DNA of 64,000 nucleotides from Actinomadura barringtoniae (GCF_017573505.1 NZ_JAGEOJ010000003.1:62001-126000); one strand, 5' to 3'; shown: positions 28,483 through 40,233, counted from the stretch's first letter. A program made the numbers and translations. The notes: generated by a model not told the origin, from the letters alone.

Positions 28483-29766
28483 CTAATGGGTGGGGTCGCC
28501 TAGGGAGGGGGGTTGGAACTCGGGCTTGTCGTGGAGGGGGTCGGCTGGGTCTCGCTGTGTGGGGATGGCGGTCGCGGTGGTCCGGTTGGCCTGGTAACTG
28601 CGGACGTCCCAGAGGGCCAGGGCTACGACGATGACGGTGGAGGCGACGCTGAGGGTGAGGGGGTTCATGAAGTGGGCGGCCGGGGCGAGGGCCGCCAGGG
28701 CGAGGATGGCGACCAGGCGGGCTCGGGTGAAGTGGCCGAAGACGACACGCTTGAAGAGGGCGTGACCGGCGATGAACAGGGCCGGGCCGCCCAGGGCCAC
28801 GGCGATGAGGCCGGTGGAGACGTGGCCGGTGGGGTGGGCGATGGTCATCTCGTCGGCGACGGCGGAGACGATGATGCCCGCGACCATGACGATGTGGATG
28901 AAGGTGTAGGCCGAACGGGCCAGGCGGCCGGGGTCCTCGGCGGAGACGATGCGTTCGGCGGCCACGCCGGCGGTGTGGTCGAAGTAGATCCACCAGAGGG
29001 CGACGGCGGTCGCGAAGGCGACCACGAACGCGGTGACGGTCTGGGCGTTCAGGGTGAGGTCGCTCAGCGTGGCGCCGGTGACCAGGACGGACTCGCCCAG
29101 GGCGATGATGATGAACAGCCGGCACCGTTCGGCCATGTGCTCGCCGTCGATGTCCCAGTCGGCGGTGGAGGAACGGCCCAGGATCGGCGTCGCGTAGCCG
29201 TGCCAGGGCGCGAGGTACTCGAGGCCGATGGCGAGCAGCCACACCAGGCCGCGCCGGGTGGGGTCGTCGATGAAGGCGCCGGCGATCCACAGCGCCCCCG
29301 GGACGATGATCCAGAAGAGGATGCGCTGGAAGTTCGGGCCGAGCGGATGGGACCGGGTGACGATCGTGACGAAGAGCGTCCGGCCGCCCTGGAGCGCCAC
29401 GTACGAGGCCGCGAACCACAGGCCGCGGTCGCCGAACGCGGCGGGCAGCGTGGCCGTCATGAGGAGACCGGCGATCATGACCCCGACCAGCATCAGCCGG
29501 ACGGTGGGGTTGTCGGGGTCGAACCAGTTGGTCGTCCAGCAGGTGTACATCCACGCCCACCAGACGGCGAGCAGGAGCAGCAGGGTCTCCAGCGCGCCGC
29601 GGACGGTGAGGTGCTCGAGCAGCCGGTGCGACAGCTGGGTGATCGCGAAGACGAAGACCAGGTCGAAGAACAGCTCGAAGAAGGTGACCTGCGCGCCGCC
29701 GACGTCACGGGCGCGCAGCACCGCGAGTCCCACGGGGTCGGGGGAAGGCTCCGGGGGGCCGCTCAT
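28483..29766 (-). CDS. LtrA (low temperature requirement A)-family membrane protein
   Basis: The 427-residue integral membrane protein has about 11 helices and the family signatures TFFELFFDLVFVFAITQLSH near the N-terminus and RCRLFIIIALGESVLVTGAT in the middle. It is named after a Listeria gene for cold growth, but its molecular role is not known. The stop of the upstream small gene is three bases before its ATG, and the sigma gene starts six bases after its stop. A short cytosolic Pro-rich tail ends the protein. Confidence 0.92.
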   Translation of the reverse strand: MSGPPEPSPDPVGLAVLRARDVGGAQVTFFELFFDLVFVFAITQLSHRLLEHLTVRGALETLLLLLAVWWAWMYTCWTTNWFDPDNPTVRLMLVGVMIAGLLMTATLPAAFGDRGLWFAASYVALQGGRTLFVTIVTRSHPLGPNFQRILFWIIVPGALWIAGAFIDDPTRRGLVWLLAIGLEYLAPWHGYATPILGRSSTADWDIDGEHMAERCRLFIIIALGESVLVTGATLSDLTLNAQTVTAFVVAFATAVALWWIYFDHTAGVAAERIVSAEDPGRLARSAYTFIHIVMVAGIIVSAVADEMTIAHPTGHVSTGLIAVALGGPALFIAGHALFKRVVFGHFTRARLVAILALAALAPAAHFMNPLTLSVASTVIVVALALWDVRSYQANRTTATAIPTQRDPADPLHDKPEFQPPSLGDPTH

Positions 29767-29769
29767 GCG

Positions 29770-30027
29770 TCAGTCGCCGCTGCCTTCGGCCTTGGCCGCC
29801 TCGGCCTTGGCCTCGCCGGATTCGGCCTTGGCCTCCTTGGCGGCCTGCGCGGCCTCCCACTCCTGCTGCTTCAGGTCGGCCTCCTTCGGCGCCTGAATCT
29901 TGCGGATCTGCTTGTTCATCGAACGGACCAGGAAGACCAGCGCGATCAGGAGGGCGATGAAGACGCCGAAGCCCAGGAAGCCAGGGCTGACGGTGTCGTT
30001 GTTGAGCGGAATGGCGAGCGGAAGCAT
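29770..30027 (-). CDS. Small single-TM protein following mca
   Basis: The 85-residue protein has one membrane helix (about residues 17-37, FLGFGVFIALLIALVFLVRSM) and a charged, Ala/Glu/Lys-rich cytosolic tail likely to be helical. Its ATG follows the TAA of mca directly (TAAATG), so it is probably translated by coupled ribosomes. A gene of this type sits beside mca in streptomycetes and mycobacteria (Rv1083 as I recall), which suggests a conserved but unknown link to mycothiol metabolism. Confidence 0.88.
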   Translation of the reverse strand: MLPLAIPLNNDTVSPGFLGFGVFIALLIALVFLVRSMNKQIRKIQAPKEADLKQQEWEAAQAAKEAKAESGEAKAEAAKAEGSGD

Positions 30028-30948
30028 TTAGAAAGCCACCTTTTCCCGGATGCCGGCGAACAGGTCGTCCTCCGGCAGCTCGGTGTCGACCAGGGACCTG
30101 GCCAAATGGTAGTCCTCCGTCGGCCATGCCTCACGCTGGAGGTCCAGCGGGCAGATGAACCAGAAGCCGTTCGGGTCGATCTGGGTGGCGTGCGCGAGCA
30201 GGGCGCGGTCGCGGGTCTCGAAGTAGTCGCCGCAGGGCACCCGGGTCGTGACCTCCCACAACTGGGGCCGGTCCTCGCGGTCCTTCAGCCAGTCGGCGTA
30301 CGGGGACTCCAGGCCCGCCTTGCGCATCGCGGTGTCCAGCGCGACGAGCCGGTCGGGGGTGAACGTCATGTGGTAGTAGAGCTTGAGGGGCTGCCAGGGC
30401 TCGCCGGTGCCCGGGTAGCGGTCGGGGTCCCCCGCGGCCTCGAACGCCTCGACCGAGATCTCGTGCGTCTTCACGTGGTCGGGGTGCGGGTAGCCGCCCT
30501 TCTCGTCATAGGTCAGGATCACGTGCGGCCGGAACTCCCGTACGGCCCGCACGAGCGGCGCGGACGCCGACTCCAGCGACTCCAGCGCGAAACAACCCTC
30601 GGGGAGCGGCGGCAGCGGGTCGCCCTCGGGCAGGCCCGAGTCGACGAAGCCGAGCCAGCGCTGCTGAACGCCCAGGATCTCGCGGGCCCGGGTCATCTCC
30701 TCCTCGCGGACCTTGCCGATGTTGGCCTTCACCTCGGGACGGTCCATCGCCGGGTTCAGGATGTCGCCGCGCTCGCCCCCGGTGGCGGTCACCACCAGGA
30801 CCTCCACGCCGTCGGCGACGTAGCGGGCCATCGTCGCCGCGCCCTTGCTCGACTCGTCGTCGGGGTGGGCGTGGACGGCCATCAGCCGCAACGGCTCGGC
30901 TCCTTCGCCGGGCGATGGCATGGTCGTACGGTTGGTGGCGTCGGTCAC
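30028..30948 (-). CDS. mca: Mycothiol S-conjugate amidase
   Basis: This zinc amidase cleaves mycothiol conjugates of toxins to release a mercapturate for export, detoxifying drugs and alkylating agents in the cytosol. The metal motif HAHPDDE and the second HPDH are present, with GERGDI and LTYDEKGGYPHPDH typical of Mca rather than MshB. GTG at 30948 with GGGAG seven bases before it gives 306 residues; the longer frame overlaps the divergent DUF4307 gene. It heads a tightly packed five-gene run on the minus strand that ends with an ECF sigma factor and its partner. Confidence 0.95.
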   Translation of the reverse strand: MTDATNRTTMPSPGEGAEPLRLMAVHAHPDDESSKGAATMARYVADGVEVLVVTATGGERGDILNPAMDRPEVKANIGKVREEEMTRAREILGVQQRWLGFVDSGLPEGDPLPPLPEGCFALESLESASAPLVRAVREFRPHVILTYDEKGGYPHPDHVKTHEISVEAFEAAGDPDRYPGTGEPWQPLKLYYHMTFTPDRLVALDTAMRKAGLESPYADWLKDREDRPQLWEVTTRVPCGDYFETRDRALLAHATQIDPNGFWFICPLDLQREAWPTEDYHLARSLVDTELPEDDLFAGIREKVAF

Positions 30949-31058
30949 CTGGGATCTCCCTAGCGCAAGCTCTAGGCGGCCCCCGGTTCGGAGCACGCGC
31001 TCAGACAGAAGAGAATTGTCCCTGATAACGTCCGCACCCTGCACGGAGATTCCCCGCC

Positions 31059-31445
31059 ATGGCGACCAGTGCCCCCGCTGCACCGACCGACGACAAGTCC
31101 CGCATCGGCAAGGTCGGCCTCGTCGTCATCGGCCTGATCACGGCGGTCTGCGCCGGCGGCTGGGCGTTCGTGATGGCGAACGTGGGCCAGCGGCCCGGGA
31201 TCGAGCAGCAGACGATCGCCTACACCGTGCTGAGCGACGCCTCGGTCAAGGTCACCTACTCGGTGGCCAAGGACAAGAAGGACGAGGTCCGCTGCGTGGT
31301 GGACGCCTTCGACAAGGACTTCGCGATCGTGGCGCACAAGGAGATCACCGTGCCGCGCGGCACCAAGGGCGACACCTGGACCGAGACGCTGCCGACCTCC
31401 CGCCGGGCGACCGGCGCCCGCGTCCAGGGATGCCACACGGTCTGA
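31059..31445 (+). CDS. DUF4307 single-TM protein
   Basis: The 128-residue protein has a short charged N-terminus, one transmembrane helix (residues about 18-42, VGLVVIGLITAVCAGGWAFV) and an outer beta-rich domain with two cysteines (RCVVDA and GCHTV). It matches the actinobacterial DUF4307 family, normally found between mca and greA. It diverges from mca. The function is unknown. Confidence 0.9.
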   Translation: MATSAPAAPTDDKSRIGKVGLVVIGLITAVCAGGWAFVMANVGQRPGIEQQTIAYTVLSDASVKVTYSVAKDKKDEVRCVVDAFDKDFAIVAHKEITVPRGTKGDTWTETLPTSRRATGARVQGCHTV

Positions 31446-31470
31446 GCCGCCGGACGCCAAGGCGGGACCC

Positions 31471-31531
31471 GGGCCGCAGGGCCTGAGCCGCCGGGCCGCA
31501 GGGCCTGAGCCGCCGGGCCGTAGGGGCTGAG
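31471..31531. repeat. 22-bp tandem repeat after the DUF4307 gene
   Basis: Two identical 22-base units (31471-31492 and 31493-31514) and a partial third lie in the 260-base gap before greA. No gene is seen there. Confidence 0.85.
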
Positions 31532-31705
31532 GTGAGGGCGGGCGGCTCCTTAGCGGGTCAGAGGCCCGCGCGGGGCGAATCACCTGCTGAAAGCCGGACC
31601 GCACTTGGCCGGTTGCGCACGCGTTCAAGGGGGAACCTTTACCCCCACACACCGGATAGGCTAGAGGTTTCACCCGGCCGCATTTCATGTGGATGAGGAG
31701 TATCC

Positions 31706-32206
31706 GTGACCGAGACCCGCGCTGACAACGTCACCTGGCTGACCCAGGAGGCGTACGACCGGCTCAAGGCTGAGCTGGACCATCTGTCGGGCCCGGGCCG
31801 CATCGAGATCGCAGCGAAGATCGAGGCGGCGCGGGAAGAGGGTGACCTGCGCGAGAACGGCGGCTACCACGCGGCCAAGGAGGAGCAGGGCAAGATCGAG
31901 GGCCGCATCCTCCAGCTCCAGAGCATCCTGGAGAACGCCCGCGTCGGCGAGGCCCCCCGCACCGAGGGCGTCGTCGGCCCCGGCATGACCGTCACGGTCG
32001 CCTTCGAGGGCGACGACGAGGAGGTCACGTTCCTGCTCGCCTCCCGCGAGGAGAGCGGAGCCCCCATAGACGTTTACTCCCCCAAGTCGCCCCTCGGCGC
32101 GGCGATCAACGGGAAGAAGGTCGGCGAGAAGGCCTCCTACTCGCTGCCCAACGGACGCAGCATGTCCGTCGAGATCATCGACGCCACCCCCTACGGCGGC
32201 GCCTGA
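31706..32206 (+). CDS. greA: Transcription elongation factor GreA
   Basis: GreA rescues backtracked RNA polymerase by stimulating transcript cleavage. The 166 residues show the N-terminal coiled coil with the acidic tip motif GDLRENGGYHAAKEEQ and a C-terminal FKBP-like domain (SPLGAAINGKKVGE). The GTG start at 31706 follows GAGGAG. A TAGGCT box at about 31658-31663 is a plausible -10 element. The gene order DUF4307-greA is widely conserved in actinobacteria. Confidence 0.97.
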   Translation: MTETRADNVTWLTQEAYDRLKAELDHLSGPGRIEIAAKIEAAREEGDLRENGGYHAAKEEQGKIEGRILQLQSILENARVGEAPRTEGVVGPGMTVTVAFEGDDEEVTFLLASREESGAPIDVYSPKSPLGAAINGKKVGEKASYSLPNGRSMSVEIIDATPYGGA

Positions 32207-32213
32207 CGCTTGG

Positions 32214-32243
32214 CGCGCCGGGCCGGCCTGGCCGCCCGGTGCG
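32214..32243. terminator. Bidirectional terminator between greA and the Lrp gene
   Basis: A 13-bp stem with one bulged base (left arm from 32214, right arm to 32243, loop CTG) lies eight bases past the greA stop and faces the convergent regulator gene. Confidence 0.7.
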
Positions 32244-32268
32244 AACAACCCCTGGCCGGGGAACAGCT

Positions 32269-32823
32269 CTAGCGGGCCCGTCGCTCCTCCGGGAGCGGCG
32301 GGCCTTCCGCTTTTCCGGAACGGTCTGAATCCCCGGCACCGGCACCGGCACCGGCGCTGGCGCTGGCGGCGCGTACGAGGGGCAGGGTGCGCATCGGGAC
32401 CTGGGTGGCCAGCGAGAGCACCGACGAGGCCCGTTCCACGCCCGGCACCTCCACGATCACGTCCAGCACGCGCTGCAGGTCCATGTTGCTGCGCGCCACG
32501 ACGCGGCAGAGCATGTCGCCGCCGCCCGTGATCGTGTGGACCTCGATCACCTCCGGCACCCCGGCGAGCCGCCGTGCGACCACGTCGTGCCCGCCCACCT
32601 GGCGGATCTGCAGGGTGACGAACGCGGTCACCCCGTAGCCGAGGGCGGCCGGGTCGATCTCCGGCCCGAAGCCGCGGATCACGCCCTGGCGGGCGAGGCG
32701 GTCCAGCCGCGCCTGCACGGTCCCGCGGGCGACACCGAGCCGCCGGGACGCCTCCAGCACCCCGATCCGCGGCTCCTCGGTGAACAGCTCCAGCAGGCGT
32801 CCGTCGAGCTCGTCGATGGCCAT
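32269..32823 (-). CDS. Lrp/AsnC-family transcriptional regulator
   Basis: The ATG at 32823, five bases after AGGA, gives 184 residues; another ATG lies two codons upstream. The N-terminal winged helix (IDELDGRLLELFTEEPRIGV, then RRLGVARGTVQARLDRL) precedes a RAM/AsnC ligand-binding domain (GHDVVARRLAGVPEVIEVHT, GGGDMLCRVVA). The last 30 residues are a low-complexity Ala/Gly and charged tail unlike most Lrp proteins. It is divergent from hppD and probably controls tyrosine degradation in response to an aromatic amino acid or keto acid; that is inference from position. Confidence 0.9.
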   Translation of the reverse strand: MAIDELDGRLLELFTEEPRIGVLEASRRLGVARGTVQARLDRLARQGVIRGFGPEIDPAALGYGVTAFVTLQIRQVGGHDVVARRLAGVPEVIEVHTITGGGDMLCRVVARSNMDLQRVLDVIVEVPGVERASSVLSLATQVPMRTLPLVRAASASAGAGAGAGDSDRSGKAEGPPLPEERRAR

Positions 32824-32830
32824 GGTCATC

Positions 32831-32876
32831 CTGTACAGCTCAGCCAATGAGATCCCACAGCCAATATACAAATTGT
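32831..32876. promoter_or_regulatory. Divergent Lrp-hppD control region with two palindromes
   Basis: CTGTACAG (32831-32838) and ACAAATTGT (32868-32876, symmetric about a central A) lie in the 108-base gap. Short AT-centred dyads of this kind suit Lrp/AsnC dimers. Confidence 0.45.
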
Positions 32877-32910
32877 CCAGCGATCAGATCCACTCTTGCG
32901 CACTCTGTAG

Positions 32911-34026
<1,116 letters not shown>

Positions 34027-34103
34027 TCTTGAACGGGTAAATCCTCCGCCCGCCCCGGGCGCGGCGACGTTTGAGCCCACCTGCTCCGGCTCACGTTGAC
34101 GGC

Positions 34104-35147
34104 ATGACGCAACCGCCACAGAACCCCGCGCCCGGGGAGCAGCCCGACGACGAGCCGTGGCGGGCGCCCGGCGAGTCCGGGCCTCCGCCGGCGGATCGAC
34201 CCGAGGGCGAGCAGCCCCAGCAGCCTTCCTACGGTGAGCAGCAGCCCTCGTACGGCGAGCAGCAGCCACCGTCGTACGGCGGGCAGCAGCCTTCCTATGG
34301 CGAGCAGCAACCGCAGCAGCCTCAGCAGCAACCGCCCTCATACGGCCAGCAGCCGTACGGCGGTCAGGGTGGGCAAGGCGGTCAGGGTGGGCAAGGCGGC
34401 CAGGGTGGGCAGCAACCGCAGCAGCCTCAACAGCCGTCCTATGGACAGCAGCAGCCTCAGCAGCCTCCGTACGGTCAGCAGCCGCCCTACGGCCAGGAGC
34501 CCCAGCAGCCCGCCTACGGGCAGCAGCCGTCCTATGGCGGCCAGCAGGAGCAGCCCTCGCCGTACGGCAGCTCCTACGGCGGCGGCCAGGACCCGTACGG
34601 CGCGCAGCAGCAGCCCTACGGCGGCCTGCCCGGCTACACCGGCGGAGCGGGCGGCTACGTCGACCCGGCCTCGGGCCTCGCCAGCCGCTGGGCACGTCTG
34701 GGCGCGGGCATCATCGACATCCTGATCGTCGGCATTGTGAGCGGGATCGTCTCCGCGCCGTTCATCAACTGGCACAAGGTCTTCAACCCCGACACCGGGG
34801 AGACCATCACCTGGTCCAGCGGCCAGTGGGTCGGCAACATCATCGGCATCGTCCTGGGCTTCCTCTACTACTGGTTCATGACCCAGAAGTGGGGCCAGAC
34901 GCTGGGCAAGAAGCTGCTCAAGATCCGCGTCGTGCGCGAGGAGGACGGCGGGGCCGTCTCCAACAACCAGGCGCTGTCGCGGGCGGGCTTCTACGTCATC
35001 CTCGGCCAGATCTGCTTCTGCATCGGCGTGATCGACATCGCCTGGATCCTGTGGGACGAGCGGAAGCAGGCCCTGCACGACAAGGTGGCGCACACCGTCG
35101 TGGTCAAGGCCAACCCCGGGGAGCCCGACCCGTACGCGGGCCGGTAA
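34104..35147 (+). CDS. RDD-family membrane protein with a prion-like QPSYG-rich tail
   Basis: The ATG at 34104 gives 347 residues; a TTG 33 bases upstream is an alternative. Residues about 35-195 are low-complexity and built almost only of Gln, Pro, Ser, Tyr and Gly, with many SYGEQQ, SYGQQ and PYGQQ units and a run of GGQ. Three or four membrane helices follow, with the RDD signature ASRWARLGAGIIDILIVG and WGQTLGKKLLKIRVV. It resembles the mycobacterial proline-rich antigen Pra (Rv1078) in layout and neighbourhood. The Tyr-Gly-Gln composition recalls eukaryotic FUS-type domains that condense. Function is unknown. A perfect hairpin follows. Confidence 0.88.
   Translation: MTQPPQNPAPGEQPDDEPWRAPGESGPPPADRPEGEQPQQPSYGEQQPSYGEQQPPSYGGQQPSYGEQQPQQPQQQPPSYGQQPYGGQGGQGGQGGQGGQGGQQPQQPQQPSYGQQQPQQPPYGQQPPYGQEPQQPAYGQQPSYGGQQEQPSPYGSSYGGGQDPYGAQQQPYGGLPGYTGGAGGYVDPASGLASRWARLGAGIIDILIVGIVSGIVSAPFINWHKVFNPDTGETITWSSGQWVGNIIGIVLGFLYYWFMTQKWGQTLGKKLLKIRVVREEDGGAVSNNQALSRAGFYVILGQICFCIGVIDIAWILWDERKQALHDKVAHTVVVKANPGEPDPYAGR
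34362..34411 (+). repeat. 18-bp repeats coding GGQGGQ
   Basis: Almost three copies of an 18-base unit (GGTCAGGGTGGGCAAGGC pattern) form the GGQ run inside the RDD protein's tail. Confidence 0.8.
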
Positions 35148-35169
35148 TCACAGCGGGTATCCGAACCAA

Positions 35170-35207
35170 GTTGCCCAGACTGCCTTTTCACCGGCAGTCT
35201 GGGCAAC
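35170..35207 (+). terminator. Perfect 15-bp hairpin directly before the first M1 start codon
   Basis: GTTGCCCAGACTGCC (35170-35184) pairs with 35193-35207 with no mismatch and an 8-base loop. It follows the RDD stop by 22 bases and ends at the base before the GTG of the next gene. It probably ends RDD transcription, and may also affect initiation of the next gene. Confidence 0.8.
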
Positions 35208-36827
<1,620 letters not shown>

Positions 36828-36928
36828 CCGCGAGGTCCGTCCGTTCGGGGTGAACGGCGGGCAAGGGGTCGGGAAAGCCCGGGCAAGTGACGCGACGCCG
36901 GGCGAGGCCGCCCAGCAGTGTGGGCCCG

Positions 36929-38740
36929 ATGAACGGGTCTCTGGGACGCATGACCGCGGTGGCCACCGCCGCCGTCGTGCTCGTATCGATGAACGGCGAG
37001 GCCGCCACGGCGGGGCCTGGCGAGGTGCGGACGGCCGATCCCTGCCCGTCCCCGGCATCCCCCGCCCCTGTCCCCCCGCCCCCGGCCGATCCGGCCGCAC
37101 CGGGCGATCTGGCGGTCCCGGGCACGCCCGCGGCGCCTCCGGGTGCCGCCCTGCCGACGCCGCCGACCGCCGCGATGCCTCCCGCGCCTCCCGCGCTTTC
37201 CGGATCTGGCGCGCAGGAGTCCTCGCCGGACTCCGACGGGGACGGGACCTGGCCCGAGCCGCCGCCCACCGGCCAGCGGCTCTTCCGCCGGATGGCCGTG
37301 CCGCCGCCCGAGGCCGCCGCGAGCCCCACCCCCGCGCCACCGGCGACGACCGGCGAGACGCCGCCCGGCCAGAGCACCGCGCTGGACGGCTGCGACCCGC
37401 CCACCACCAAGGCGCCGGTCAAGACCACGCCGAACGCCGGTAAGCCCGGCGCCCCGGGCGTCGGCGACCCCTACTTCGCGAACGCGGGCAACGGCGGCTA
37501 CGACGTCGGGCACTACGACATCGCGCTGGCGTACGCGGGCCGCAGCAAGGGCACGGTCGACGCGACGGTGACCATCACCGCCAAGGCGACGCAGCAGCTG
37601 TCCCGCTTCAACCTCGACTTCCGCGGCCCGAAGGTCACCAGGATCACCGTCGACGGCGAGCCCGCCACGTACGGCCGCAAGGGCCAGGAGCTGACCGTCA
37701 CGCCAGCCACGTCGCTGCCGGCCGGCGCGACGTTCACCACGGTCGTCACCTACGCGGGCAAGCCGGGGCCGGTGCGCAACAACTCGCTCGGCACCTACGG
37801 CTGGGTGCCCTCCAAGGACGGCGCGGTCGTCGTCGCCGAGCCGGACGGCGCGCCCACCTGGCTGCCGGTGAACGACCACCCGAGCGACAAGGCGACCTAC
37901 TCCTACCGGCTCACCGTGCCGAGCGACCTGCAGGCGCTCGCCAACGGGACGCCGGGCCCGACGACCAAGCAGGGCAAGACCACGACCTACCAGTGGTCGG
38001 AGGAGTCGCCGATGGCTCCGTACCTGGCGACGGTCGCGATCGGCAAGTTCGACGTGCGGCGCGGAAAGGTCGGGAACATCCCGGTCATCACGGCCGTGGA
38101 CCCGCGCTTCAAGAAGTCGGCGGCGGCGCTGCAGAAGACCACGATCAAGGCCGTCGCGTGGGAGTCGAAGATGTTCGGCCCCTACCCGTTCGCCACGACC
38201 GGCGGCATCGTCGACGACCCGAAGCTGGACTACGCGCTGGAGACCCAGGAGCGGCCGGTCTACGCGGGCTTCGCGCCCGACGACGACTTCATCGTGCACG
38301 AGCTGGCGCACCAGTGGTTCGGCGACAGCGTGAGCCTGAAGAGCTGGCCGGACATCTGGCTGAACGAGGGCTTCGCGACCTACGCCGAGTGGCTGTGGCA
38401 CGAGCGCGGCAAGAAGGACTCGGCCAAGAAGATCTACAAGCGGTACTACCGGCAGCCGAGCGCGTCGCCCATCTTCAACCCGCCGCCCGGCAAGCCCGGC
38501 CGTGCCGACCTGTTCAGCTTCTCGGTCTACATCCGGGGCGCGATGTGCCTGCAGGCGCTGCGCACCAAGGTCGGCGACAAGGCGTTCTTCCAGATCCTGA
38601 AGACCTGGGCGTCCAGCCGCCGCAACGGCAACGCGGCCACGCCGGACTTCATCGCGCACGCCGAGAAGATCTCCCACAAGCAGCTGGACGGGCTGTTCAA
38701 GGCCTGGCTCTACTCGAAGGGCAAGCCCAAGAAGTGGTGA
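36929..38740 (+). CDS. M1-family zinc metallopeptidase, secreted, long Pro-rich linker (array member 2)
   Basis: The ATG at 36929 gives 603 residues with a signal peptide ending near GEA-A; a GTG 14 codons earlier is possible. About 140 residues of Pro/Ala-rich linker separate the signal from the peptidase, which begins at GVGDPYFANAGNGGYD. Zinc motif HELAHQWFGD starts at residue 457 and WLNEGFATYAEW gives the third ligand. The linker may cross the cell wall. Its stop overlaps the start of the next peptidase by GTGA, so members 2 and 3 are translationally coupled. DYALETQERPVY lies where GAMEN would be. Confidence 0.92.
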   Translation: MNGSLGRMTAVATAAVVLVSMNGEAATAGPGEVRTADPCPSPASPAPVPPPPADPAAPGDLAVPGTPAAPPGAALPTPPTAAMPPAPPALSGSGAQESSPDSDGDGTWPEPPPTGQRLFRRMAVPPPEAAASPTPAPPATTGETPPGQSTALDGCDPPTTKAPVKTTPNAGKPGAPGVGDPYFANAGNGGYDVGHYDIALAYAGRSKGTVDATVTITAKATQQLSRFNLDFRGPKVTRITVDGEPATYGRKGQELTVTPATSLPAGATFTTVVTYAGKPGPVRNNSLGTYGWVPSKDGAVVVAEPDGAPTWLPVNDHPSDKATYSYRLTVPSDLQALANGTPGPTTKQGKTTTYQWSEESPMAPYLATVAIGKFDVRRGKVGNIPVITAVDPRFKKSAAALQKTTIKAVAWESKMFGPYPFATTGGIVDDPKLDYALETQERPVYAGFAPDDDFIVHELAHQWFGDSVSLKSWPDIWLNEGFATYAEWLWHERGKKDSAKKIYKRYYRQPSASPIFNPPPGKPGRADLFSFSVYIRGAMCLQALRTKVGDKAFFQILKTWASSRRNGNAATPDFIAHAEKISHKQLDGLFKAWLYSKGKPKKW

Positions 38741-40233
38741 TCAAGCCTTCGGCGCGCCGGACGGCCGCCCTGCTCCTGGCACCGGCGGTGGCGGCCGCGT
38801 CCGCCACCGCCCCGGCGGGCGCCGCCCCGGCCGCCGCCGCGCCGACGGCGCTCACCGCACCACCCGCCGCACCACCCGCACCGCGCACTCAGCGCACGCG
38901 GCGCACGCAGCCGGGACCCGCGCCCGGCCTGTTCAAGCCGGGCGCGGCGGGCGTCGGCGACCCCTACTTCCCCAAGGCGGGGAACGGCGGCTTCGACGTC
39001 GCGCACTACGACATCGCCCTCGCCTACGCGCCCGCCGAGCGCCGCATCCAGGGCACGACGCGGATCACCGCCACCGCGACGCAGGACCTGTCCCGCTTCG
39101 ACCTGGACTTCCTCGGCAACAAGGTGCGGTCGGTGACCGTCGACAACGTCCGCGCCACGTTCTCCCGCGACGGCCAGGAGCTGGTGGTCACACCGCGCGC
39201 GGGCCTCCGGAAGGGCGCGCGCTTCACGGTCGCGGTGACGTACGCGGGGACGCCGCCCGAGCTGCGCGACCCGGTGCTCGGCCAGACCGGCTGGATCACC
39301 ACCGAGGACGGCGCGATCACGCTGTCGCAGCCGTTCGGCTCGGCCTCGTGGTTCCCGGTGAACGACCATCCCGCCGACAAGGCCACCTTCTCGTACGCCA
39401 TCAAGGTCCCCAACGGCCTTGACGTGGTCGCCAACGGCGAGCCCGACGGGACCAGCACGGGCGGCCGCGAGACCACGTTCCGCTGGCACAGCGACCGCCA
39501 GATGGCGACCTACCTGGCGCTGGTGGCGATCGGCCGGTTCGAGGTGACCGACGGCAGGTCCCCGGGCGGCGTCCGCGTCATCACCGCCGTCGACCCGGCC
39601 GTGACGCCCGACGGCGAGTGGCTGCAGCGCACGACCGGCGAGGTGACCGACTGGGAGGCGGGGATCTTCGGCCCGTTCCCGTTCGGCTCCTCGGGCGGCG
39701 TGGTCGACGACGCGCCGGTCGGGTACGCGCTGGAGACGCAGAACCGGCCGACCTACCCGGGCGGCGCGGACACCAAGCTGATCGTGCACGAGCTGGCGCA
39801 CCAGTGGTTCGGCGACAGCGTGAGCCTGAAGAGCTGGCGCGACATCTGGCTGAACGAGGGGTTCGCCACGTACGCCGAGTGGCTGTGGAGCGAGCAGCAC
39901 GGCGGGCGTTCGGCCGCGCGCCAGTTCGCCGAGGCCTACAAGGAGCCGGCCGACTCGCCGGCCTGGCGGCAGCGCACCGGCGACCCCGGGCACGACGCGC
40001 TCTTCGAGTTCTTCCCGACCTACTCGCGCGGCGCGATGCTGCTGCACATGCTGCGCACGACGGTCGGCGACGAGAAGTTCTTCAAGATCCTGCGCGCCTG
40101 GCCCGCCGAGCACGCGCAGGGCAACGCCACGACCGCCGACTTCCGTGCGCTCGCCGCGCGGATCTCGGGTCAGAAGCTCGACCGGTTGTTCGAGACCTGG
40201 CTGTACACACCGGGCAAGCCGGACCTGAAGTGA
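38737..40233 (+). CDS. M1-family zinc metallopeptidase, secreted (array member 3)
   Basis: The GTG at 38737 overlaps the previous stop (GTGA) and gives 498 residues. A signal peptide (IKPSARRTAALLLAPAVAAA) and a short Ala/Pro/Arg linker lead to GVGDPYFPKAGNGGFD. The zinc motif HELAHQWFGD starts at residue 351, with WLNEGFATYAEW after 18 residues. YALETQNRPTY stands in the GAMEN position. The longer open frame reaching back to 37993 lies inside member 2 and is not coding. It is the closest in design to member 4. Confidence 0.93.
   Translation: MIKPSARRTAALLLAPAVAAASATAPAGAAPAAAAPTALTAPPAAPPAPRTQRTRRTQPGPAPGLFKPGAAGVGDPYFPKAGNGGFDVAHYDIALAYAPAERRIQGTTRITATATQDLSRFDLDFLGNKVRSVTVDNVRATFSRDGQELVVTPRAGLRKGARFTVAVTYAGTPPELRDPVLGQTGWITTEDGAITLSQPFGSASWFPVNDHPADKATFSYAIKVPNGLDVVANGEPDGTSTGGRETTFRWHSDRQMATYLALVAIGRFEVTDGRSPGGVRVITAVDPAVTPDGEWLQRTTGEVTDWEAGIFGPFPFGSSGGVVDDAPVGYALETQNRPTYPGGADTKLIVHELAHQWFGDSVSLKSWRDIWLNEGFATYAEWLWSEQHGGRSAARQFAEAYKEPADSPAWRQRTGDPGHDALFEFFPTYSRGAMLLHMLRTTVGDEKFFKILRAWPAEHAQGNATTADFRALAARISGQKLDRLFETWLYTPGKPDLK

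Noticed and set aside
34027..34103. Hairpin after hppD as terminator
   Set aside because: A CGCCC/GGGCG stem exists, but it is only 5-6 bp and not clearly better than chance in this base composition.
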